The translations under genes were made by a program, and so were the position numbers. A stretch of DNA of 64,000 nucleotides from Rossellomorea aquimaris (lineage in GTDB: Bacteria; Bacillota; Bacilli; Bacillales; Bacillaceae_B). Shown here one piece after another: positions 17,003-25,617 of the stretch; within the stretch, counting starts at the first letter, position 1; each line of letters opens with the position of its first letter. The notes beneath the pieces were generated by a model. The model saw only the letters and a list, made by a program, of their open reading frames with translations. It ran no database searches and was not told the origin of the DNA. The stretch spans positions 4,468,930 to 4,532,929 of the forward strand of contig NZ_CP141595.1 in NCBI RefSeq assembly GCF_035590735.1. Reading direction: 5' to 3'.

Positions 17003-18199
17003 TTGGGTTTGTTAGACAATTTCAAATTAGCGTTTTCATCGATTATGTCTCATAAATTACGTTCCGCACTAACGATGTTAGGAATAATAATTGGGGTGGG
17101 ATCCATTATTGCCATTGTAGCAATGGGGCAAGGTGGTGAAGCAGCTCTGAAGTCTCAATTAGCAGGAACAGGTAATAATACCATAGAGATAATATTTGAG
17201 CCATCTGCGGATACATATAGTGATTTAAACTTTCAACCACCTCCCTTTACCGAACAAGATGTTATCAATATTGAAAAAATACCTGAGGTTGAAAATGTTA
17301 TCACGTCGAACACTCAATCATCAGATATTTTTCATGGGGATATTTCCATGACTTCTAATGTTATTGGTGGTAATAATAATTATTTTAAAGTGAATCCTAT
17401 TAATATAGTATCTGGGAGAAGAATTACATCAAATGAGTTTGATAGCAATAAAAAAGTTGTGATGATTAATGAAAATCTCAAAAAAAAATTATTTCAAAAT
17501 GTAGATCCTATTGGGGAAATTATAGAAATAAGGGGCTATCCGTTTAAAGTTGTTGGTGTTTATGCTGAAAAAAATCAAATTTTAGGTTTAGATATCAAAA
17601 ATGCAATTATCTCTTTAAATGTTTGGCCTTTTGTTTATGGGACCGAAGAAGTGACAACTTTAACAATTCAATCCAAGAGTTTAGAGAGTTTAGAGAATGC
17701 GGGAAATAAAACGGTTAACTTTTTAAATAATACTAAAAATATTGAAGGGTTAGGACAGTTCCAAGCCTTCAACTTAAAAGATTTACAGGAGGCTATTGGT
17801 ACAATAACAAAAGTTATGACAGGTATTATCGGAGGAGTTGCAAGCATATCACTGTTAGTAGGTGGAATAGGTATTATGAATATTATGCTTGTCTCAGTAA
17901 CAGAGCGAACTCGTGAGATTGGAGTACGGAAAGCTCTAGGGGCTACAAGAGCAAATATATTAACTCAATTCTTAATCGAAGCTATTACTATTTGTCTTTT
18001 CGGAGGATTTATAGGGGTTTTAGTGGGAATAGGAGGAGTTCAACTTATTTCAATGGCTGCAAACTGGCCACCTCTTATATCCTTGCCAGTAATATTATTT
18101 GCTTTGTTATTCTCGGTGGTTATGGGTGTTGTATTTGGCCTATTGCCAGCAAATAAAGCTGCTAAACTTGACCCTATTGAATCATTAAGATATGAGTAA
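17003..18199 (+). CDS. MacB/FtsX-type ABC permease
   Basis: A 398-aa permease with one N-terminal membrane helix after the typical SIMSHKLRSALTMLGIIIGV stretch, and a large extracellular MacB core domain of about 220 residues. A C-terminal FtsX domain with three helices contains the conserved TERTREIGVRKALGAT. The TTG start at 17003 follows GAGAGGG. It completes the adaptor-ATPase-permease operon and is followed by an intrinsic terminator. Substrate assignment to the nearby peptides is by gene context. Confidence 0.9.
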   Translation: MGLLDNFKLAFSSIMSHKLRSALTMLGIIIGVGSIIAIVAMGQGGEAALKSQLAGTGNNTIEIIFEPSADTYSDLNFQPPPFTEQDVINIEKIPEVENVITSNTQSSDIFHGDISMTSNVIGGNNNYFKVNPINIVSGRRITSNEFDSNKKVVMINENLKKKLFQNVDPIGEIIEIRGYPFKVVGVYAEKNQILGLDIKNAIISLNVWPFVYGTEEVTTLTIQSKSLESLENAGNKTVNFLNNTKNIEGLGQFQAFNLKDLQEAIGTITKVMTGIIGGVASISLLVGGIGIMNIMLVSVTERTREIGVRKALGATRANILTQFLIEAITICLFGGFIGVLVGIGGVQLISMAANWPPLISLPVILFALLFSVVMGVVFGLLPANKAAKLDPIESLRYE

Positions 18200-18309
18200 T
18201 GGGGAGATAATATTAGCAATTATAGTTATTTTCATTGATATTATAAATAGTTTTAAGGGTTCCATTCTTTTTGACCTTTATGACTTTGTGTAGATTTGAG
18301 CAAAAAAAT

Positions 18310-18349
18310 AAGCCTATATAAAAGAGAAAGTCCTTTTTATATAGGCTTT
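18310..18349 (+). terminator. Terminator of the MacAB-like operon
   Basis: AAGCCTATATAAAA pairs with TTTTTATATAGGCTT, followed by a T-rich stretch (TTGTTTTTA). It lies about 110 bases after the permease stop. Confidence 0.8.
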
Positions 18350-18726
18350 GTTGTTTTTACGAAATTGCAAAATTGAAAATTTTATAAAAAAGAAAACCTA
18401 TAAAAAATTAGGAGAATAATAGCAGTTATGGCCTAAAACCGAAAATTATGAGTTATGAAGGATATTGTCTTATTTTCATTCTTAAAAAATTATATTCCAG
18501 CTTAGTTTGTCACTTTTTTTCATTAAATAATATGTTATTTGAACATTCCTAGATGATTTGGCTCAATTGCACAAAAAAATAATTTGGATTCAATTAATTA
18601 ATATTCTTGAGTTCATACCTTCAATATAATAAATATACTATCGAAACACTCATTGATAAATCAATATTGGGTATTTTTCACCTCCTTTATTACCAATACT
18701 GTAATAAAAGTTAAAGGAGGAGTAAA
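18350..18726. other. AT-rich leader region of the integrase
   Basis: About 375 bp without a gene. It is very AT-rich and probably holds the integrase promoter, but I cannot choose one. The last 60 bp form the RBS-masking hairpin annotated separately. Confidence 0.4.
18665..18722 (+). promoter_or_regulatory. RBS-sequestering hairpin before integrase
   Basis: CCTCCTTT (18681-18688) is complementary to AAAGGAGG (18713-18720), the ribosome binding site of the integrase. ATTAC (18689-18693) pairs with GTAAT (18701-18705), leaving a 7-base bulge. A competing pair, TATTGGGTA (18665-18673) with TACCAATA (18691-18698), would open the inner stem. The arrangement could gate integrase translation. Confidence 0.55.
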
Positions 18727-20532
18727 ATGAATGAAATAAAATGTGTGGCAATTTATGTTCGAGTCAGCACTGAAGAACAAGCAAGCGAAGGATATAGTAT
18801 TTCTGCCCAGTTACAAACTTTACGTCAATATACATCCCTTTATGGATGGCAGATTGCTGAGGAATATGTTGATGAAGGTATTAGTGGTAAAGATATTAAG
18901 GGCAGACCTGCAATGCAAAGGCTGATAGCTGACGTTGATAAGGGTAAATTCCAAGCTGTTCTTGTCTGGAAAATATCACGCCTTTCACGTAATATGCTGG
19001 ATACACTTGTCCTGCTGGATAAATTTGAAGAATATGATGTAAAGTTCATTTCCTACTCGGAGAATTTTGATACATCGAGTCCGATTGGAAAACTTGTCGT
19101 TCAACTGATGGCAGCCATTGCTGAAATGGAAAGAAACACTTTATCAGAAAATGTGAAGCTCGGAATGACACAGAGGGCTAGAGAAGGTAGTTGGAATGGG
19201 GGAGTGGTTTTCGGATATGATTCTGTGGAAAAAGAACTTATTGTTAATCCCAAAGAAGCAGAAATTGTTCAACTGATCTTTACTTTATATGCAGAAGGCA
19301 GCGGTCTTAAGGCTATAGCTAATTACTTAAATAAAGCTCGTTATAGGACAAAACTAGGTAAACACTTTTCAATAAATGGTATAGCTACAATATTAGATAA
19401 TCCTATCTATAATGGTAAAATCCGATGGTTACAAGTTGAAAACTGGGATAAAAAGAGAAGGCGTGGTAAAAATGTTAACCCCATCCTAGTTGAAGGAAAA
19501 CACGACGTAATTATCTCCAACGAGCTTTGGAATATTGTTCAAGCGCGAAGACAGAGTAAGTCCTTTAAGCAGCGTCAGTCAAACGAACCTTTCCTTTTAA
19601 GTGGTATCCTTCGATGTCCTACTTGTGGCCACGGAATGGTTCCATCTATCACAACTTCTACAAAAAAAGATGGAGAGAAACGAAAACACCGCTATTATGT
19701 CTGTGGAGTGTTCCACAACAAAGGATCATCAGCTTGTAAAGCAAATTCGATTAGAGCCTACGATGCAGAAGATGCTGTCATTAACCGTATAACAGCTTTC
19801 CTAAACGATTCAGACAGCTTTCAACAAACTTTAGAAAATATTAATAAAGACACAGTTCAGTCTAATGTGAAATTAAAAGAGCAGTTAGAGAATATTGAAA
19901 CAGAGCTTAAAGAAACCAGTGCCATTCAAGAAAAATATATGGAAGCATTTGAACAAAATCTCCTGCCTGTTTCCATGTTACAGGAACGGTTACAGAAGTT
20001 AACAAGTTCAAGGAATGACTTAGAACGAAAGAAAAATGAACTTAGTGTTCAACTAAGTTCATCAGATTCGAAAGTAATTCCACCAGACGTGGTTAGACAT
20101 TTATTAGAAAAGTATGTCCAAGCCTTTCAACAGTCTCCAAGAGAAGAGAAAAAACAGCTTTTTCAGCTTCTGCTAAATAGGACCACAATTACACAAGCCG
20201 ATGGCCGTTCTCGGATCATTGATAAAATTGAACTTGATTTTGATTTTACTGAAGTCAATCTGTCTAAGACATTTACACTTCTCCACATATTATATATTGA
20301 ATCGGATTATTCAGAGGAAAGTTCCTCAAGTACTGATTCAAAAGACAAAATGCCACCTTATCTTCAACTTTTTTTGCCTCTATTTATGGTACGGTTCACC
20401 CCGATTAATCCGAAACGCACGATATATCTGCTCAACCAGAATCAGCCGCATCAATTGATGGGGGAAAGTCATCTTCGAAAAAGAAAGGGTTTCATTAGAT
20501 CTCTTGATCACATCATCACTCAACCCAAGTGA
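18727..20532 (+). CDS. Large serine integrase adjoining rlmH
   Basis: A 601-aa large serine integrase. Its catalytic domain has YVRVST (Ser14), [13 protein letters not shown] and KISRLSRN, with the AAIAEMERN helix. A recombinase domain and a zinc ribbon (CPTCGHGM, then YYVCG) follow, then a coiled coil and a Ser-rich tail. The ATG at 18727 follows AAAGGAGG. The last 51 codons or so run antisense through the 3' end of rlmH, as expected for an integrase whose attachment site lies at the end of its own gene. It is probably the enzyme that inserted this island at rlmH. All catalytic motifs look intact. Confidence 0.93.
   Translation: MNEIKCVAIYVRVSTEEQASEGYSISAQLQTLRQYTSLYGWQIAEEYVDEGISGKDIKGRPAMQRLIADVDKGKFQAVLVWKISRLSRNMLDTLVLLDKFEEYDVKFISYSENFDTSSPIGKLVVQLMAAIAEMERNTLSENVKLGMTQRAREGSWNGGVVFGYDSVEKELIVNPKEAEIVQLIFTLYAEGSGLKAIANYLNKARYRTKLGKHFSINGIATILDNPIYNGKIRWLQVENWDKKRRRGKNVNPILVEGKHDVIISNELWNIVQARRQSKSFKQRQSNEPFLLSGILRCPTCGHGMVPSITTSTKKDGEKRKHRYYVCGVFHNKGSSACKANSIRAYDAEDAVINRITAFLNDSDSFQQTLENINKDTVQSNVKLKEQLENIETELKETSAIQEKYMEAFEQNLLPVSMLQERLQKLTSSRNDLERKKNELSVQLSSSDSKVIPPDVVRHLLEKYVQAFQQSPREEKKQLFQLLLNRTTITQADGRSRIIDKIELDFDFTEVNLSKTFTLLHILYIESDYSEESSSSTDSKDKMPPYLQLFLPLFMVRFTPINPKRTIYLLNQNQPHQLMGESHLRKRKGFIRSLDHIITQPK
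20370..20420. other. Probable island attachment site (attR) at end of rlmH
   Basis: The island side and the conserved rlmH 3' end meet around the rlmH stop codon (20380-20382). The integrase reading frame crosses this point. No second copy of the rlmH end was noticed elsewhere in the window, so the other attachment site should lie beyond the left edge. The exact crossover cannot be set without the partner site. Confidence 0.5.
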
Positions 20533-20859
20533 TCCACCAATAACAAACGCCACTTTGCTTTTCCCGTACGTAGCAAGCTTGTCCAGATTATCGGCGAGAT
20601 CTTCCGATGAACGCATCTTCCCTTGGATCGCCAGGGCAATGACATGGTGGTCAGGAGAGATCTTAGCTAAGATTCGTTCGCCTTCTTTATTTTTTACTTG
20701 CTCCATTTCAGAATCACTCAACACTTCCGGAGCTTTTTCGTCGGCAAGCTCGACGATTTCTATCTTTGCATAAGCACCTAAGCGCTTTGCATATTCATCT
20801 ATTCCTTGCTTTAAATATTTCTCTTTTAATTTACCAACCGTAACAATGGTGATATTCAC
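20380..20859 (-). CDS. rlmH: 23S rRNA pseudouridine-1915 N3-methyltransferase
   Basis: SPOUT-class methyltransferase that methylates pseudouridine 1915 of 23S rRNA (B. subtilis YydA, staphylococcal OrfX). It is 159 aa from the GTG at 20859, the family's usual length, though an ATG three codons upstream is also open. The [11 protein letters not shown] cofactor knot and the C-terminal [14 protein letters not shown] are intact, so the island insertion restored the gene end. The 3' end of this gene is the SCC attachment site in staphylococci. Here a serine integrase ORF overlaps it on the other strand by about 150 bp. Confidence 0.97.
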   Translation of the reverse strand: MNITIVTVGKLKEKYLKQGIDEYAKRLGAYAKIEIVELADEKAPEVLSDSEMEQVKNKEGERILAKISPDHHVIALAIQGKMRSSEDLADNLDKLATYGKSKVAFVIGGSLGLSDDVIKRSNETLSFSKMTFPHQLMRLILVEQIYRAFRINRGEPYHK

Positions 20860-20953
20860 TATCCACACTCACTTTACAAACAATTTACAAACACGTTACC
20901 CACAGACTTTATCCACATATCCACAAATACATTCCACATATCGTATGGGAATA

Positions 20954-21112
20954 TTAGTTCGCCACTATATATATTGCGTTATTCCCACAATATTCACATG
21001 TTGTGGATAACTTCTTTTCTTCAGAAAGCTCTTTCAGTTGAGGCGCTACCTCATGCTCATCCACGACAATATCCATGGCTAATTCTACATGCTCTAAGCA
21101 GCAGTAAATCAT
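20954..21112 (-). CDS. yyzF: CxxH/CxxC small zinc-binding-like protein
   Basis: A 52-aa protein with CCLEH at residues 4-8 and CEYC at residues 39-42, the pattern of the YyzF-type CxxH/CxxC family, which probably binds zinc. The ATG at 21112 follows AGGAGGAAAGGAC. It lies between rlmH and htrC as in Bacillus. Function unknown; short size and strong conservation of the metal-binding residues are the main evidence. Confidence 0.85.
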   Translation of the reverse strand: MIYCCLEHVELAMDIVVDEHEVAPQLKELSEEKKLSTTCEYCGNNAIYIVAN

Positions 21113-21181
21113 GTCCTTTCCTCCTAATTTTTAGTTTTTTTAGAGTATATACTTATCCACAGTTATCATATCATGTAAAGA

Positions 21182-21214
21182 AAAAGCAGGAAAGGCGCAT
21201 GGCCTTCCTGCTTT
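21182..21214 (-). terminator. Terminator after htrC
   Basis: AAAAGCAGGAA and TTCCTGCTTTT arms with a GGC/GCC inner stem. On the minus strand it ends in a T-run, 15 bp after the htrC stop. Confidence 0.85.
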
Positions 21215-21229
21215 TCGCTTATCCACATT

Positions 21230-22471
21230 CTATAATCGGGATTCGTCAGTGAGTTTCATGGTTACTTCTTTCTTTTCACCGTTTCGATAGAGCGTGACTT
21301 TCATCTGATCGTTCACGTCTTTCTTGTTATAAAGATGCTTTCTTAACTCTATGACATTTTCAATTTTCTCTCCGTCCAGCTCCGTAATGACATCGAGCTC
21401 TTGTAAGCCTGCCTGGGCAGCTGGAGAATTGGGAACGGTTTGTCTGATCATGACACCATAATTGATTTCTTTCGGAAGCTTCAATGTCTCCTGCTGATGA
21501 TAGGAAGAAATTTTATTCACATCCTCCAGTGTCACTCCCATTGCAGGACGCTTGACCTCTCCGTACTGCTCAAGGTCTTCAATAATCGGCTGAGCATAGT
21601 TGATCGGAATGGCTAGACCAATCCCTTCTACTGCACTCTGTGCGATTTTCATGGAGTTGATTCCAATTAACTGACCGGAAATGTTAATGAGGGCTCCACC
21701 ACTATTTCCTGGGTTGATGGCTGCATCGGTTTGGAGAACTTCTGCATTCCAATCTTCCATTCCATCCTGGTTAATATCGACCGGAATCGTTCTCTCTACA
21801 CCCGAAACAACCCCCTGTGTGACTGAACCGGAAAATTGCAGTCCAAGTGGGTTACCAATCGCAATAACAGGTTCACCCGCCTTTAGCTTGTCTGAATTTC
21901 CAAACTCGGCAATGTCATCTTTCTTGATTTTGCTGCCATCGATTTCGATTACAGCCAGGTCTGTCCAAATATCCGCACCACGCATTTCAGCAGGCACCTT
22001 AGTCCCGTCCGCAAGCGTCACTTCCAGCTGATCTGCTCCTTCTACGACGTGATTATTGGTCACAATATAGACTTTATTACCTTCTTTCTTATACATAACC
22101 CCGGATCCTGTACCCGCCTGTTGATCCTGGGTTTGCCCTTCACCCTGTCCCCAGAAGCTTTGAGATTGGATGTTCGTGATTCCTACAACAGAATCTCCAG
22201 CTTTCTCTACTGCTTTCGTCACGTCCGTTGTGACATCGACAGAAACATTTTGAGTGGCTCCATTATGATACGCATCATCCGTTTCCTTCAGGTCCTCGTC
22301 GGGTTGAATGGAATACGGTAAGATATCAAAGTTCGTCAACTGAGGAATCGCTACAATGACCAAAATAGCTCCAAGTACCACTCCTAATAATCCAGCCAGG
22401 AACATTCCTCCCCGATTGCCCTTTTGCCTGCTCCTGCTTTCAGAATTATGATCCGAATCATAATATCCCAT
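21230..22471 (-). CDS. htrC: HtrA-like membrane-anchored serine protease
   Basis: DegP/HtrA-type quality-control protease facing the cell surface. 413 aa: a short polar cytoplasmic start, a membrane anchor at about residues 22-45, and a trypsin-like domain. The triad is visible in NNHVVEG (His), WTDLAVIE (Asp) and NPGNSGGAL (Ser). A C-terminal PDZ domain holds SPAAQAGLQELDVI. The position next to walJ matches B. subtilis YyxA/HtrC. A terminator separates it from the WalRK operon, and a TATAAT hexamer at 22527-22532 (minus strand) may belong to its promoter. Confidence 0.95.
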   Translation of the reverse strand: MGYYDSDHNSESRSRQKGNRGGMFLAGLLGVVLGAILVIVAIPQLTNFDILPYSIQPDEDLKETDDAYHNGATQNVSVDVTTDVTKAVEKAGDSVVGITNIQSQSFWGQGEGQTQDQQAGTGSGVMYKKEGNKVYIVTNNHVVEGADQLEVTLADGTKVPAEMRGADIWTDLAVIEIDGSKIKKDDIAEFGNSDKLKAGEPVIAIGNPLGLQFSGSVTQGVVSGVERTIPVDINQDGMEDWNAEVLQTDAAINPGNSGGALINISGQLIGINSMKIAQSAVEGIGLAIPINYAQPIIEDLEQYGEVKRPAMGVTLEDVNKISSYHQQETLKLPKEINYGVMIRQTVPNSPAAQAGLQELDVITELDGEKIENVIELRKHLYNKKDVNDQMKVTLYRNGEKKEVTMKLTDESRL

Positions 22472-22611
22472 ATAACTTCATCCTTTCTACGTTCTATTCC
22501 TTTTGTTATTTTATCTTTACAAGCATGATTATAGTCAGGTTAAATTAAAAAATAATGAAAAAAGGGTAAGAATTTCAAAATCTCACTGGATATGTAAATA
22601 CCAAAGAAGAC

Positions 22612-22645
22612 AAAAAAGGGTGAAGACCTCAGCCTTCACCTTTTT
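22612..22645 (-). terminator. Terminator of the walRK-yycHIJ operon
   Basis: GGTGAAG/CTTCACC stem flanked by A5 and T5 runs, so it can work in both directions. It lies 40 bp after the walJ stop. Confidence 0.85.
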
Positions 22646-22684
22646 CATACCTTCAAAAGAAAAATCGTAAACATTTGAATCGGT

Positions 22685-23479
22685 TTAAATCGCAACTAAA
22701 GGTGTTGGTACTTTAGGGTCCGTATCAAATAAATCAATTTGTTCTCCAACTACTATTCCTTTTGACTCGAGTGTCTGGGTGACACTCATTCTTGCTAGAT
22801 CTTTCATATTATTATCGAGGCTGAGATGGGCCAAATAGATTCCTTTGGTCTTATCACCCATCACTTCACTCATGGCAATGGCGGCATCCTCATTGGATAC
22901 ATGTCCATAATCACTCAGAATCCGACGCTTTATATTCCAGGGATACCTGCACATTCGGAGCATGCCTACATCATGATTACTCTCAAATACATACGCATCG
23001 GCATTGGAAATGATCCCTTTCATCCGATCACTTACATATCCCGTGTCCGTTACCAGGACAAGCTTTTTCTCTCCCTGGTGGAAAATATAGAACATGGGCT
23101 CTGCCGCATCGTGTGAAACTCCAAAGGACTCAATGCTCATTCCTCCAAAGTGCTTGGCTGTTTCCATATCAAACGAAAACTTCTGTTCCGTATCTATTTT
23201 CCCTACTAAACCGTCCATGGCATTCCAGGTCTTATCGTTGGCATAGATCGGAAGCTTGTACTTTCTCGCTAACACACCGATCCCCTTAATATGATCACTA
23301 TGCTCATGAGTGACAAGAATACCCGATAAATCTTCTATCTTCCGGTCGATCCGACTGAACAACCCTTCCATCTGTTTCCCGCTCAATCCTGCGTCGACAA
23401 GAAAGGAATGCTCTTCCGTCTCCACAAATATCGCATTTCCTGTACTGCCACTGGCAAGCACACTAAAATGCATTGTCAT
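22685..23479 (-). CDS. walJ: WalJ/YycJ metallo-beta-lactamase-fold hydrolase
   Basis: A cytoplasmic MBL-fold protein of 264 aa, last gene of the WalRK operon. The metal-binding motif THEHSDH is near residue 57, VTDTGY near 147 and SNHD near 169. YycJ proteins are described as 5'-3' exonuclease-like enzymes that link replication and cell wall control. I prefer the ATG at 23479, preceded by GGAGTGAGAG, over the GTG at 23488 that overlaps the yycI stop. Confidence 0.93.
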   Translation of the reverse strand: MTMHFSVLASGSTGNAIFVETEEHSFLVDAGLSGKQMEGLFSRIDRKIEDLSGILVTHEHSDHIKGIGVLARKYKLPIYANDKTWNAMDGLVGKIDTEQKFSFDMETAKHFGGMSIESFGVSHDAAEPMFYIFHQGEKKLVLVTDTGYVSDRMKGIISNADAYVFESNHDVGMLRMCRYPWNIKRRILSDYGHVSNEDAAIAMSEVMGDKTKGIYLAHLSLDNNMKDLARMSVTQTLESKGIVVGEQIDLFDTDPKVPTPLVAI

Positions 23480-23484
23480 ATCTC

Positions 23485-24294
23485 TCACTCCAATGTTTCT
23501 TTGTCCGATTCGGTGACCTTTACTATCTGTGCTTCCACTGCATTAATAAATAAATCTTCTTTCTTCCCTTCTTTTTCAACAATGAAATGCCAGGTTGGAG
23601 CCAATACCTGATAATCATCAATCGGCACAAACGTTGAATAACAAAGACTGGGAACATCTACGATTTTACTGCCATTGGCTATTTCATTGTTTTCCACTAA
23701 AAACCTTAGAGCATCAAAAGGGGTAACCAACGATTTTTTTCCAGTGGATTCTTTTATATTTTCCAACAATGTTTGTTTATAGGATACAATTTCCCTTTCT
23801 GAATTCAAATACAAAATCAACTTTCCATTTTCGTTATTAAAGATTTTCCTGTCATTGTACGTTTGATAAAAGACAAGGGTTTGATCTTCTTTACTGTATT
23901 TCCAAAAGCTATATTGCTCACCATTTATGATACTTTCTTTAAGGAAATCCTTTAATTCAGCAGGTGAAAAGTCCTCACTGATAGATATAGGTTCCTTCAA
24001 AATTGCATTGATCGTATTATCATTCACAGTTTTTACTTCTTGATCTTTTATTTTCCCAAGATCTTTTTCACTGAATTTTTTTGTACTTACTCTAATATAA
24101 GCATCTTTTATTGGTTCTTTTGACAGCTTTTGAGGATAAGTTATTTTTGCCGCTTTTAGAGTTTCTTCAAAAGAAGTCTGCACTATTGTATCAGGATTAC
24201 TCGCACGGATTTTATCCATGAATATCGTCAAAAGAAATATATCTAAAACTAGAAAGACGATAATGAATATGCTTTTTGTTTTATTCCAATCCAT
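23485..24294 (-). CDS. yycI: WalI/YycI regulator of WalK
   Basis: A 269-aa protein with one N-terminal membrane helix (about residues 7-25) and an extracytoplasmic domain. In B. subtilis YycI and YycH form a membrane complex with WalK and inhibit it. It lies three bases after yycH and overlaps the next gene's first candidate start. The sequence is divergent, as usual for this family, so the call rests on fold-type layout and operon position. Confidence 0.92.
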   Translation of the reverse strand: MDWNKTKSIFIIVFLVLDIFLLTIFMDKIRASNPDTIVQTSFEETLKAAKITYPQKLSKEPIKDAYIRVSTKKFSEKDLGKIKDQEVKTVNDNTINAILKEPISISEDFSPAELKDFLKESIINGEQYSFWKYSKEDQTLVFYQTYNDRKIFNNENGKLILYLNSEREIVSYKQTLLENIKESTGKKSLVTPFDALRFLVENNEIANGSKIVDVPSLCYSTFVPIDDYQVLAPTWHFIVEKEGKKEDLFINAVEAQIVKVTESDKETLE

Positions 24295-24297
24295 CGG

Positions 24298-25617
24298 TTA
24301 GAACCCCTCCAATTCTTCAAGAGGTATTCTTAACCAATTGCCGCTAAACTTGTAATACCAGGAAGGTTCAAAGATGATGAAATTTTTATTGGACTCGTTT
24401 GAATCTCTTGTCATTCTATATCCTATAACAATATCCTCCACATCTTCTAGTCCTTTTGTACGGTTCTGTTTCAATGCATATAATACAGAGGCACCTGATG
24501 GAAGTAATACATCTCGAATTTCATTTTTTGAAACCATGTCCAATTTAAAGAACGGTCGATCATACTTGCTGATTGATTCACTTCCCCACACTTGAGACAC
24601 CTCAGCCATATTATTCTCATTGAAAACAGGGTGGTTTTCCATAAAGAGCCTATACACAATCTTATTTTCAATTGGACTAATGGAATAAAAATGATAGTCA
24701 TCCGTCCAACCACCATGATCATTGACAAACTCCATGCTTTTCTGGAATAAAGAAACTGGTGGCAGAGAAGTGTTTTCATCCACAGATAAATTCACATATG
24801 AAAGAGTATTGTAATCTTCATTCGTCTTCATAAAGCTTGGTACATTAATAAAGGTGTTTTTTGTCACTTCGACATTCTTTGGATCGCTGAATAATGCTTT
24901 TTTGAAATCATCCAAAGATAGTGTATCTGAATAGTACCTATAACTTTTATACTCTTTTGGTAACTTCGGAAGGAAAATGTTTCTTTTAGAGTTCAATGGC
25001 TGCTCAATATACTCATCATAGGAAACAACCTGCTTCAGAAATGTTTTCTCGAATTTTTGTAAACTTTCAACACTGACACGACACTCATAAAAATACTTTT
25101 CATTAGAATTGAGGGATACAAAATACACAGTCCCCGCGTCGGAGTTTACAGTATTTAAATCAATCACTATGCGGTCAAATGAAGCGGTGGGAACCTTTTT
25201 ATCTTCCAAATGAATAACACGGCTATAGATAGAAAGTGGCACATTATCAGGGAATACAATCTCTACTTTCTTTTCCCCTTGTATCACTGATTTGATTTCA
25301 TCTCTGGTGTATTGATTTGAATAGTCTTTCAAATCAAACAGAGTCCAGCTACTTAAATCTTTTATAACCTTGTTCATTTCATCTCCATCTAATGTCCCGA
25401 CCGTTTTGTTACTAGAATGATAAAAAAGTTGATACGGTTTGATCAACACCTTTGAAAGATCCGTCTCCTCAATCTTTTCACCCACTGAAACCTCAAAGGT
25501 TTCAGTGCTATCTATCGTGTCATACCCAGGTTGATACGTCCAAAGATTAAAGGTTAGAAAAATACTGATACAAACAAGTAATGTTAATACTATCGATTTT
25601 ATTTTTTCGTATTTCAT
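24298..25617 (-). CDS. yycH: WalH/YycH regulator of WalK
   Basis: A 439-aa protein with one membrane helix near the N-terminus (about residues 7-25) and a long extracytoplasmic part. It works with YycI to restrain the WalK kinase. The ATG at 25617 overlaps the walK stop (ATGA), which indicates translational coupling; a TTG two codons upstream is also open. Operon position between walK and yycI supports the call. Confidence 0.92.
   Translation of the reverse strand: MKYEKIKSIVLTLLVCISIFLTFNLWTYQPGYDTIDSTETFEVSVGEKIEETDLSKVLIKPYQLFYHSSNKTVGTLDGDEMNKVIKDLSSWTLFDLKDYSNQYTRDEIKSVIQGEKKVEIVFPDNVPLSIYSRVIHLEDKKVPTASFDRIVIDLNTVNSDAGTVYFVSLNSNEKYFYECRVSVESLQKFEKTFLKQVVSYDEYIEQPLNSKRNIFLPKLPKEYKSYRYYSDTLSLDDFKKALFSDPKNVEVTKNTFINVPSFMKTNEDYNTLSYVNLSVDENTSLPPVSLFQKSMEFVNDHGGWTDDYHFYSISPIENKIVYRLFMENHPVFNENNMAEVSQVWGSESISKYDRPFFKLDMVSKNEIRDVLLPSGASVLYALKQNRTKGLEDVEDIVIGYRMTRDSNESNKNFIIFEPSWYYKFSGNWLRIPLEELEGF

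Larger units (their letters stand above)
20896..21227. other. Cluster of DnaA boxes around yyzF
   Basis: Consensus TTATCCACA occurs at 20909-20917, 21153-21161 and 21219-21227, and on the other strand (TGTGGATAA) at 21002-21010. One-mismatch sites are TTACCCACA at 20896-20904 and an overlapping ATATCCACA at 20917-20925. Six boxes in about 330 bp is far above chance. A DnaA-box cluster near yydA (rlmH) is known in B. subtilis, where such clusters outside oriC restrain initiation. Confidence 0.7.
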
